Positions 57,719 through 64,000 of a stretch of DNA of 64,000 nt are shown piece after piece. Both the position numbers and the translations under genes were made by a program. Position 1 is the first letter of the stretch, and each line of letters opens with the position of its first letter. Origin of the DNA: Bacillus crepusculi (lineage in GTDB: Bacteria; Bacillota; Bacilli; Bacillales; Bacillaceae); contig NZ_JACXXE010000001.1 of the NCBI RefSeq assembly GCF_014764715.1, forward strand, positions 434,001-498,000, written 5' to 3'. A model generated the notes under the pieces. The model was not told the DNA's origin. It saw only the letters and a program-made list of their open reading frames with translations, and made no database searches.

Positions 57719-58201
57719 TTATTTGCCTAATAAGGCAATGATCGAGCTTTCTAATTCTTTTGGTGGTGTTTTAGGAGAGAAACGTTCAGTGACTTCCCCA
57801 TTTTGATCGACGATAAATTTTGTGAAATTCCATTTCACTGTCTTCGTACCAAGCACACCTTTCGCATGACTTGTTAAGTGTTTGAAAAGCGGATGTGCAT
57901 TGTCACCATTGACATCTACCTTTGCAAACATGGGGAATGTCACACCATAATTCAATGAACAGAATTCTTGAATCGCTTCTTCCCCTTCTGGCTCCTGGTT
58001 CATAAATTGGTTGCACGGAAATCCTAAAATTTCAAGGCCCTTTTCATGATATTGATCATATAGCTCTTGTAATTGTTTAAATTGAGGGGTAAGTCCACAT
58101 TTGCTCGCTGTGTTCACGATAATGAGCACTTTCCCTTTGTAATCTGCCATTGATTTTTCCTGACCGTTAATGGTCTTGACCTGAATATCATAAATTGACA
58201 T
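57719..58201 (-). CDS. bsaA: glutathione peroxidase-family thiol peroxidase BsaA
   Basis: A 160-aa peroxidase of the GPx family, with the peroxidatic Cys in NTASKCGLTPQ, Gln in GFPCNQFMNQE and Trp in VKWNFTKFIVD. In bacteria such enzymes use thioredoxin rather than glutathione to reduce hydroperoxides. It starts the short unit bsaA-ypgQ; AGGAGGC precedes the ATG. Length equals B. subtilis BsaA. Confidence 0.93.
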   Translation of the reverse strand: MSIYDIQVKTINGQEKSMADYKGKVLIIVNTASKCGLTPQFKQLQELYDQYHEKGLEILGFPCNQFMNQEPEGEEAIQEFCSLNYGVTFPMFAKVDVNGDNAHPLFKHLTSHAKGVLGTKTVKWNFTKFIVDQNGEVTERFSPKTPPKELESSIIALLGK

Positions 58202-58275
58202 CTCATAGCCTCCTAGGATTCACTTTTTCCTATCGTAACATGCTTTTTTTAGAAAATCGCTTTTTATGCTTCCGG

Positions 58276-59958
58276 TTAAAAGAGACCTGTCACACTGCCG
58301 TCTTCTAATAAATCCATCTCAAGCGCAGCAGGCTTTTTAGGCAGCCCAGGCATAGTCAGAATGCTGCCGGTTAAAGCAACAATAAAGCCTGCCCCTACAG
58401 ATGGCTTTAATTCTCGAATCGTAATGGTAAAGCCTTTTGGTCTGCCAATCAAAGCCGGATCATCTGAAAGAGAATACTGCGTTTTTGCCATACAAACCGG
58501 CAAATGAGTCCATCCGTTCTTCTCGATCGCTGCCAGCTGCTTTCTTGCTTTTGAGGTGAGCGTAATCCCATCTGCCCCGTAAACCGTTTGGGCAACTTTA
58601 GATAACTTTTCTTCGATGGAATCTTTCTCCTCATACAAATAGGAAAAGCTGTTCTTATTTTTCTCAATGAGTGTTGTGAGTTCCTTGGCAAGTGCTGTCC
58701 CGCCAGCACCTCCCTCCTCCCATACATTCACGGCTTTGACTGGATGTCCATGCGTTTTGCACCAATCTTCTATCGCCTGAATCTCTTCTTTTGTATCGGT
58801 TATAAAGCGGTTCACTGCGACGATGTATGGAAGACCAAAGGCTTGCACGGTTTCAATATGCTTTTCTAAATTATGTATACCTTCTAATACCGCACGTGTA
58901 TTCTCTTCTTTGAGCTCTGTTTTCTGCACTCCGCCATGCATCTTTAGTGCTCTGACAGTCGCAACAATAACAACTGCACCAGGTTTGAAATCACCAGCTC
59001 TTGTTTTTATGTTCAAGAACTTTTCCGCACCTAGGTCCGCACCAAATCCAGCTTCTGTCACTACATAATCTGCTAATTTCGCCGCCATCTTTGTTGCAAT
59101 TAAACTATTGCATCCATGTGCAATATTAGCAAAAGGGCCACCATGAACAAGGGCTGGAGTTCCTTCAATCGTTTGAACAAGGTTCGGTTTGAGCGCATCT
59201 TTTAATAGTAAGGTGAGAACCCCTTCATATCCAAGCCTACCTACTGTAACCGGCTCACCTTCTTGATTATAGGCAACAACAATAGAAGAAAGACGTTTTT
59301 TCAAGTCGTTTACGTCTTCTGCTAAACAAAGGATTGCCATCATTTCGGATGCAACTGTGATGTCAAATCCGTCTTCTCTAGGATACCCATTTAATTGACC
59401 TCCAAGCCCTACAACAACCTGTCTTAAAGCTCGGTCATTTAAATCAAGCACTCGTTTCCACACAATCCGGCGCGCGTCGATGCGGAGTTCATTTCCGTGA
59501 TGGATATGATTATCAATAAATGCAGATAAGGCGTTATGCGCAGAGGTAATAGCATGAAAGTCTCCTGTGAAATGGAGATTGATTTCTTCCATTGGCAGCA
59601 CCTGTGAATATCCGCCACCCGCTGCACCACCTTTAATACCCATTGTAGGACCTAGTGAAGGCTCTCTCATGGCAATGATCGCTTTTTTTCCGATTTTTTC
59701 GAAGGCTTGACCGAGACCAACTGTTACGGTGGACTTCCCCTCACCTGCTGGCGTTGGATTGATCGAAGTCACAAGAATCACTTGTCCTTCTTTTTGTTCC
59801 TTTAAACGGTCAAAAATAGTCAAAGATATTTTCGCTTTTGTGAAACCATAGCATTCTAATTCTTCGTCATGTATTTGCAGCTTTGCTGCGATGTCTTGAA
59901 TAGGTCTCAGCTTAGCCTTTTGGGCAATGTCAATATCTGATAAATGCTTCGTGATCAT
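58276..59958 (-). CDS. fhs: formate-tetrahydrofolate ligase
   Basis: A 560-aa enzyme that joins formate to tetrahydrofolate using ATP, giving 10-formyl-THF for purines and formyl-methionine. The ATP loop is [16 protein letters not shown], followed by [20 protein letters not shown]. The ATG at 59958 has AAAGGAGG nine bases before it. The in-frame upstream ATG at 60015 would add a Lys-rich stretch. B. subtilis 168 has no fhs as I remember; here the gene stands between bsaA and metA, which adjoin in that genome. Confidence 0.94.
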   Translation of the reverse strand: MITKHLSDIDIAQKAKLRPIQDIAAKLQIHDEELECYGFTKAKISLTIFDRLKEQKEGQVILVTSINPTPAGEGKSTVTVGLGQAFEKIGKKAIIAMREPSLGPTMGIKGGAAGGGYSQVLPMEEINLHFTGDFHAITSAHNALSAFIDNHIHHGNELRIDARRIVWKRVLDLNDRALRQVVVGLGGQLNGYPREDGFDITVASEMMAILCLAEDVNDLKKRLSSIVVAYNQEGEPVTVGRLGYEGVLTLLLKDALKPNLVQTIEGTPALVHGGPFANIAHGCNSLIATKMAAKLADYVVTEAGFGADLGAEKFLNIKTRAGDFKPGAVVIVATVRALKMHGGVQKTELKEENTRAVLEGIHNLEKHIETVQAFGLPYIVAVNRFITDTKEEIQAIEDWCKTHGHPVKAVNVWEEGGAGGTALAKELTTLIEKNKNSFSYLYEEKDSIEEKLSKVAQTVYGADGITLTSKARKQLAAIEKNGWTHLPVCMAKTQYSLSDDPALIGRPKGFTITIRELKPSVGAGFIVALTGSILTMPGLPKKPAALEMDLLEDGSVTGLF

Positions 59959-60097
59959 AAATAAACGGCCTCCTTTTTTGACAGAAACAGCATTCTTTTT
60001 TGCTCTATTTTTCATTGTAACATAATTGAAACATTGAAATATCGCCAGAAAGTTCCTATAATGAAGTGAAATTAGCTTTGGTTCAGGGGGTGGCGAG

Positions 60098-61006
60098 TTG
60101 CCTATTAATATACCAGTTCATCTGCCGGCAAAACAAATACTAGAGAGCGAAAACATTTTCGTCATGGATGAGACAAGGGCATTCAAGCAGGATATCCGTC
60201 CTTTGAATATCGTGATCTTAAATTTAATGCCAAAAAAAATACAAACTGAAACGCAGCTGCTGAGAATGCTCGGGAATTCTCCTTTGCAAGTGTACTTTAC
60301 GTTTTTGATTCCTAGTACACATACACCGAAAAATACATCAAGAGAGCATCTAGATGAATTTTATACAACCTTTGAATCGATTCGCCATAAAAAATTTGAT
60401 GGAATGATCATCACCGGCGCACCAATTGAGCATCTACGTTTTGAAGAGGTTTCCTATTGGAAAGAGCTGCAGGACATCTTGGACTGGAGCAAAACCAATG
60501 TGACCTCTACCCTTCATATTTGCTGGGGTGCACAGGCAGGTCTATATCACCATTATGGTATTGAAAAAGTAAAGCTTCCTGAGAAAAAATTTGGTGTTTT
60601 TGAGCATCTTGTTAAAGAGAAAAAAGAAAGATTAGTTAGAGGTTTCGATGAAGTATACTATGTCCCACATTCTAGGCATACAGATATTAATACAGAACAA
60701 TTAAAAAACACACCGAATCTAAAAGTGTTGAGTACGTCTGAAGAAGCTGGTGTTTGTTTAATTGTTTCAGATGATGATAAACAAGTATTTTTAACTGGAC
60801 ATCCTGAATATGATACAGACACATTAAAGCAGGAATATGAACGGGATTTGTTGAAGCATGATACAGTCAAAAAACCCGTCCACTATTTTATAGAAGATGG
60901 TGACACATTAGTCCCAGTGAATCGCTGGAAAGCCCATGCAACCTTACTGTTTATGAATTGGCTTAATTATTATGTTTATCAAGAAACACCATATGTGTGG
61001 GAATAA
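60098..61006 (+). CDS. metA: homoserine O-acetyltransferase MetA
   Basis: A 302-aa enzyme that activates homoserine for methionine synthesis. Active site Cys in [13 protein letters not shown], catalytic His in FLTGHPEYD. The acyl-specificity loop reads [13 protein letters not shown] with Glu where E. coli has Gly, the mark of acetyl-CoA use in this family; so homoserine O-acetyl rather than succinyl. The start is TTG at 60098 after GGGGGTGG. I see no SAM riboswitch in the short leader. Confidence 0.93.
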   Translation: MPINIPVHLPAKQILESENIFVMDETRAFKQDIRPLNIVILNLMPKKIQTETQLLRMLGNSPLQVYFTFLIPSTHTPKNTSREHLDEFYTTFESIRHKKFDGMIITGAPIEHLRFEEVSYWKELQDILDWSKTNVTSTLHICWGAQAGLYHHYGIEKVKLPEKKFGVFEHLVKEKKERLVRGFDEVYYVPHSRHTDINTEQLKNTPNLKVLSTSEEAGVCLIVSDDDKQVFLTGHPEYDTDTLKQEYERDLLKHDTVKKPVHYFIEDGDTLVPVNRWKAHATLLFMNWLNYYVYQETPYVWE

Positions 61007-61234
61007 AATAGACTGAGGTCTGATGATAAATGGTCAAAATGTGTTAAAATACAAATGGCTCTGTCTTCCATTATCAATTTAGTCTGTTTGTTTTTTAAAA
61101 TTAGTTTAATTCTTTCGTAACGAATGATATGCTCTGACTGTTTATATGTTATCTTTATGTATATGTAGACCTATGAGATTAATAGTTTTCGTACGAAGTT
61201 TTGTTGTTGTTGATTACATTTGAGGTGAATATTC
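61007..61234. other. 228-bp intergenic region upstream of ugtP
   Basis: No gene is visible. TTCGTACGAA is a perfect 10-base palindrome near 61187, about 40 bases before the ugtP ribosome site; it may be a regulatory site. The rest is AT-rich with T-runs. I do not see a clear terminator of metA. Confidence 0.35.
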
Positions 61235-62386
61235 TTGAATACCAATAAAAAAATATTAATCTTGACCGCAAATTATGGAAATGGACATATGCAGGTGGCA
61301 AAAACACTGTATGATGAATGTAAATCCCAAGGGTTTGAACATGTAATCGTTTCTAATTTGTATCAAGAATCCAATCCCATTGTGTCAGAAGTGACTCAAT
61401 ATTTATACTTGAAGAGCTTTTCCATTGGGAAACAATTTTATCGCTTGTTTTATTACGGTGTAGATAAAATTTACAATAAACGCAAATTTAACATTTACTT
61501 AAAGATGGGAAATAAGCGTCTCGACGAATTAATTCAGTTACACAATCCTGACATCATTATTATTACATTCCCGATGATTGTTGTGCCAGAATACCGAAAT
61601 AAAACAGGTAAAGTGATTCCGACATTTAATGTCATGACTGATTTCTGTCTACACAAGATTTGGGTACATGAAAACATTGACCGATACTATGTTGCAACCA
61701 ATTATGTGAAACAAAAATTAGTGGAAATCGGCACACATCCAAGCGATGTCAAGGTGACAGGCATTCCAATTAGACCACAATTTGAAGCAGATGTGCCAAA
61801 ATCGATCATTTATAAAAAATATGGATTATCATCAGACAAAAAGGTCCTGCTCATCATGGCCGGTGCTCATGGTGTACTGAAAAATGTGAAGGAATTATGT
61901 GAAGCATTACTTCTTGACAGTGAAGTACAAATTGTAGTTGTATGCGGAAAAAATGCAGCGCTGAAACAATCGCTTAGCGAGCTTGAACAAGCACACCCAC
62001 ATCAATTGAAGGCGCTTGGATATGTGGAACAAATTGATGAATTGTTCAGAGTAACAGATTGTATGATTACAAAGCCAGGCGGTATTACATTAACAGAAGC
62101 AACAGCAATCGGTGTCCCAGTCATTCTTTACAAACCTGTCCCTGGACAAGAAAAAGAAAATGCTCTTTTCTTTGAAGATCATGGTGCTGCCATCGTCATC
62201 AACAGACATGAAGACATTTTAGAATCTGTGACCAACTTGTTGCAAGATGAAGAAAAATTAGAAGCAATGAAACAAAACATTAAAAAACTGCACTTAAACC
62301 AATCTTCTCAAACCATTTTGGAAGATATCGTCGAACAATCTGATCTCATCACGAGTAACAAAACTTATGCTCGTGCATTATCATAA
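61235..62386 (+). CDS. ugtP: processive diacylglycerol beta-glucosyltransferase UgtP
   Basis: A 383-aa membrane-associated GT28 glycosyltransferase that adds glucose to diacylglycerol to form mono- to tri-glucosyl-diacylglycerol, the lipoteichoic acid anchor; in B. subtilis it also inhibits FtsZ when sugar is plentiful. Motifs: LTANYGNGHMQVAKTL, VMTDFCLHKIWVHENIDRYYV, MITKPGGITLTEATA near the C-terminus, VPGQEKENALFFEDHGAA. The start is TTG at 61235 after GAGGTG. Single gene. Confidence 0.95.
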   Translation: MNTNKKILILTANYGNGHMQVAKTLYDECKSQGFEHVIVSNLYQESNPIVSEVTQYLYLKSFSIGKQFYRLFYYGVDKIYNKRKFNIYLKMGNKRLDELIQLHNPDIIIITFPMIVVPEYRNKTGKVIPTFNVMTDFCLHKIWVHENIDRYYVATNYVKQKLVEIGTHPSDVKVTGIPIRPQFEADVPKSIIYKKYGLSSDKKVLLIMAGAHGVLKNVKELCEALLLDSEVQIVVVCGKNAALKQSLSELEQAHPHQLKALGYVEQIDELFRVTDCMITKPGGITLTEATAIGVPVILYKPVPGQEKENALFFEDHGAAIVINRHEDILESVTNLLQDEEKLEAMKQNIKKLHLNQSSQTILEDIVEQSDLITSNKTYARALS

Positions 62387-62387
62387 A

Positions 62388-62416
62388 AAGGTGCCCGTCA
62401 ATGACGGACACCTTTT
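62388..62416. terminator. bidirectional terminator between ugtP and the AIM24 gene
   Basis: Arms AAAGGTGCCCGTC and GACGGACACCTTT with one mismatch enclose a three-base loop; T-runs on both sides. Confidence 0.9.
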
Positions 62417-62421
62417 TTCTT

Positions 62422-63123
62422 TTAGCCTTGATTCCCATTTGTTGTGTACAATTCTTCAAACGGCTGAACGACAACAAAGCCGCTTCCGCTGAACTTCATT
62501 TGAATGGACTCCCCGCTTCCCCTGCCAATAAAGGTTTTGAACGAAACATCTGTCACAAATTCAGTTTTCAAATCCCCTGACCATGCAACTGTCGCGTTTG
62601 GATCTGTATAGACTGAGTCACCTGGCTGAACAAGTAATGTAAGCGGCTCGTAATGACTCGTGATTGCAATCAAGCCTGGCCCTTCAAGTTTGACATTAAA
62701 TAATCCGCCGGCAAGCATGCCAGAGACCTTTTTCATCAACTTGATATCCCAGCGGACTGACGGTTCAAATGCAAGAAGATCATTTCCATTAACAAAAATG
62801 GATTCACCTTGAGCCAAACGAAGAATCGAAATCTTTTTGCCTTGATCTGCAACATATAGCTTTCCATCACCAGTCGCTTTCATAAGTGAGGTGCCTTCTC
62901 CTGATAACATTTTTTTGAACATTTTCGAGACGCCATGTTCAAAAACGCCCTCGCGTTCAAACTTGATTTTGCCTCGATAGGAGACCATTGAACCTGTTTT
63001 TGCCCAAATGGTATCGGTCAAATTAATTTCTAGAAGTCTTGACGTTTCAAGCTCGAAGACCCCTTCTCCTTTATCCTCTTGCTGGGTTTTTTGAACAAAT
63101 TCATCCATCGTATAACGATTCAT
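62422..63123 (-). CDS. AIM24 family protein
   Basis: A 233-aa protein of the AIM24/TIGR00266 family of beta-sandwich proteins. Repeated Gly/beta patterns: KTGSMVSYRGKIKFEREG, TGDGKLYVADQGKKI, GGLFNVKLEGPGLIAITSH and GRGSGESIQMKFSGSGFVV. Bacterial members often appear in membrane-stress regulons, and an ECF-type promoter lies upstream. ATG 63123 has GAGGTG upstream; 45 extra in-frame residues would be hydrophobic nonsense. I recall no counterpart at this location in B. subtilis. Confidence 0.75.
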   Translation of the reverse strand: MNRYTMDEFVQKTQQEDKGEGVFELETSRLLEINLTDTIWAKTGSMVSYRGKIKFEREGVFEHGVSKMFKKMLSGEGTSLMKATGDGKLYVADQGKKISILRLAQGESIFVNGNDLLAFEPSVRWDIKLMKKVSGMLAGGLFNVKLEGPGLIAITSHYEPLTLLVQPGDSVYTDPNATVAWSGDLKTEFVTDVSFKTFIGRGSGESIQMKFSGSGFVVVQPFEELYTTNGNQG

Positions 63124-63154
63124 GCTGCGCACCTCTTTCTTTATTTTTTTTATA

Positions 63155-63181
63155 TACGGACAAGATATACGTTCGGTTTCG
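63155..63181 (-). promoter_or_regulatory. candidate ECF-sigma promoter of the AIM24 gene
   Basis: On the minus strand CGAAAC and CGTA are 17 bases apart, one mismatch from the sigma-W/M-type pattern TGAAAC...CGTA. A stress-type sigma factor would fit the family of the gene. Confidence 0.35.
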
Positions 63182-63259
63182 AAACACCAGATTATTTTAT
63201 ATATAAATGACAATTCACCAAAAAAATCAAACATTATGCTCAAATTTTGGCTCATCACC

Positions 63260-63288
63260 TTGACGCTTTACTTTTGATGGTGTATAGT
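63260..63288 (+). promoter_or_regulatory. sigma-A promoter of cspD
   Basis: TTGACG (63260-63265), 17 bases, TATAGT (63283-63288). Predicted start near 63295 gives a leader of about 92 bases, as usual for cold-shock genes. Confidence 0.75.
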
Positions 63289-63339
63289 GGAACCATCATT
63301 TAACAACTTCTAAGGCGTTAGATGGTGAAAAATTTTTTT

Positions 63340-63363
63340 TAGTATACCAAAAAAGGTATGCTA
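63340..63363 (+). promoter_or_regulatory. leader hairpin of cspD
   Basis: TAGTATACC and GGTATGCTA pair over nine positions (one G-U) around six A bases, seven bases before the GGAGG site of cspD. It may tune translation with temperature. Confidence 0.45.
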
Positions 63364-63386
63364 CAGTACTAGGAGGAAAAAGCAAT

Positions 63387-63587
63387 ATGCAAAACGGTAA
63401 AGTAAAATGGTTCAATAATGAAAAAGGTTTCGGCTTCATTGAAGTTGAAGGTGGAGACGATGTATTCGTTCACTTCACAGCTATCGAAGGTGACGGCTAC
63501 AAGTCTTTAGAAGAAGGACAAGAAGTTTCTTTTGAAATCGTTGAAGGTAATCGTGGACCTCAAGCAGCAAACGTAACAAAAATCTAA
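63387..63587 (+). CDS. cspD: cold-shock protein CspD
   Basis: A 66-aa single OB-fold RNA/DNA chaperone. RNP1 is KGFGFIEV and RNP2 VFVHF, preceded by [18 protein letters not shown] lies before the ATG. It is preceded by a strong promoter and a long leader with a hairpin, typical of csp genes. The name cspD rests on the position next to ugtP and degR; other csp paralogues are very similar. Confidence 0.93.
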   Translation: MQNGKVKWFNNEKGFGFIEVEGGDDVFVHFTAIEGDGYKSLEEGQEVSFEIVEGNRGPQAANVTKI

Positions 63588-63613
63588 TCAACTAAATGAA
63601 TGATGAAACGACA

Positions 63614-63644
63614 AAATAAAGAGAGGCTTATGCCTCTCTTATTT
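63614..63644. terminator. bidirectional terminator between cspD and degR
   Basis: Arms AATAAAGAGAGGC and GCCTCTCTTATT (nearly perfect) enclose a four-base loop. Confidence 0.9.
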
Positions 63645-63821
63645 GATTTTCAGCTGAATTTCAATCGCTAAAATATTTTGCTTCAGTCTTTGTTCAATTT
63701 CAGAGATATCTTTTTCGAGAAAAGGTCTTCCCTTCTTTGCTACATCTACTAGCTGCTCTAGATCGCTATACACCTCTTGAAATGTTCGATGTAATACCGT
63801 TTCGTAATCCTTATTATTCAT
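63639..63821 (-). CDS. degR: DegR, activator of degradative enzyme production
   Basis: A 60-aa helical protein starting MNNKDYETVLHRTFQ, with a central KKGRPFLEKDISEIEQRL. DegR in B. subtilis stabilises phosphorylated DegU and so raises exoenzyme synthesis; that one is also 60 aa. GGGGAAGG precedes the ATG. A perfect sigma-D -10 motif lies upstream, matching the known motility-linked expression. Confidence 0.82.
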   Translation of the reverse strand: MNNKDYETVLHRTFQEVYSDLEQLVDVAKKGRPFLEKDISEIEQRLKQNILAIEIQLKIK

Positions 63822-63893
63822 GCCGGCCTTCCCCTTTTCCTCTATTATCCGTCACTTAGTCAAAAAGTAACTCAACCAAAACTTTCTATAGTT

Positions 63894-63901
63894 ATATCGG
63901 C
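63894..63901 (-). promoter_or_regulatory. sigma-D type -10 element of degR
   Basis: The minus strand reads GCCGATAT, identical to the sigma-D -10 consensus, 73 bases before the degR start. The expected TAAA at 14-16 bases upstream is not clean (AACA). Confidence 0.6.
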
Positions 63902-64000
63902 TCATTTTCTTGAATATGTTCTTTTTTTACACATTCTATTCGTTTTTTTTCATGAGTGGATGTATGATCAGGGAAAACCGGTGCACCCTCTTACTTTTTG
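63902..64000. other. right edge, no gene supported
   Basis: The last 99 bases contain the upstream part of the degR promoter and AT-rich sequence. Nothing further can be called before the window ends. Confidence 0.4.

Noticed and set aside
60016-60097. SAM (S-box) riboswitch upstream of metA
   Set aside because: The spacer is only about 80 bases and shared with the fhs promoter; no S-box core or terminator is visible.
1-64000. CRISPR array, tRNA, rRNA, replication origin
   Set aside because: I read both strands for regularly spaced repeats, cloverleaf ends, rRNA signatures and DnaA-box clusters and found none.

Overview
The window is chromosomal DNA of a low-GC Bacillus. Gene order matches the B. 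subtilis 168 stretch from yozC-dhaS through odhAB, cwlS, the yod cluster, cge, msr, ypm, thyB-dfrA, ilvD and ugtP to cspD-degR. Several departures (fhs between bsaA and metA, an AIM24 gene beside cspD, kamA next to a sigma-54 activator, no SP-beta prophage) suggest the B. pumilus/safensis/altitudinis group; the species is inferred from general knowledge, not measured. There are no rRNA or tRNA genes, no CRISPR array, no transposase and no prophage. Almost every gene has a clear Shine-Dalgarno site, often with a TTG or GTG start, and most operons end in a readable intrinsic terminator.

Layout. 1-5.2 kb: two small genes, aldehyde dehydrogenase dhaS, and the coupled pair sqhC-sodF. 5.3-13.5 kb: a BASS-family transporter, the 2-oxoglutarate dehydrogenase genes odhA-odhB, and a MoxR/VWA pair. 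13.5-21.4 kb: lipoprotein SodC, the LysM hydrolase CwlS, sporulation diadenylate cyclase CdaS, a MATE pump, bacillithiol deacetylase BshB2, a RarD-type permease and spore-coat GerT. 21.4-31.7 kb: the yod cluster (redox repressor YodB and nitroreductase YodC, an SSS symporter under a TnrA/GlnR-type site, CtpA, YodH-YodN, DeoD, PgpB). 31.4-34.6 kb: kamA-yokU with a textbook sigma-54 promoter and its likely activator. 34.7-39.6 kb: the spore-surface cluster cgeD/cgeC and cgeAB, plus an uninterrupted spsM. 39.6-50.9 kb: msrAB, ypoP, ypmT-ypmQ, ilvA, yplPQ, ypkP, dfrA-thyB. 51-64 kb: ypjPQ, a non-coding structured element between duplicated terminators, ypiP, brxA, ilvD, ypgR, ypgQ, bsaA, fhs, metA, ugtP, an AIM24 protein, cspD and degR.

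Themes. Late sporulation recurs: sqhC, cwlS, cdaS, gerT, yodI, cge and spsM. Sequences fitting the sigma-K consensus lie upstream of gerT, yodI, cgeA and spsM. Redox defence recurs as well: sodF, sodC, bshB2, yodB/yodC, msrAB, brxA and bsaA.

Most interesting: (1) a roughly 175-bp non-coding segment at 52382-52556, with an 11-bp closing stem and two copies of a GC-rich 13-mer, flanked by an exact 23-bp duplication of a terminator; (2) sigma-54 control of kamA; (3) an intact spsM whose prophage attachment core differs at four third-codon positions; (4) a YplP-type AAA+ protein without the GAFTGA loop, beside a perfect 11-bp inverted repeat; (5) SodC with all copper ligands and YodB without its C-terminal cysteines, both unlike B. 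subtilis as I remember it. Family assignments come from motifs and recalled homologues; no search was run.
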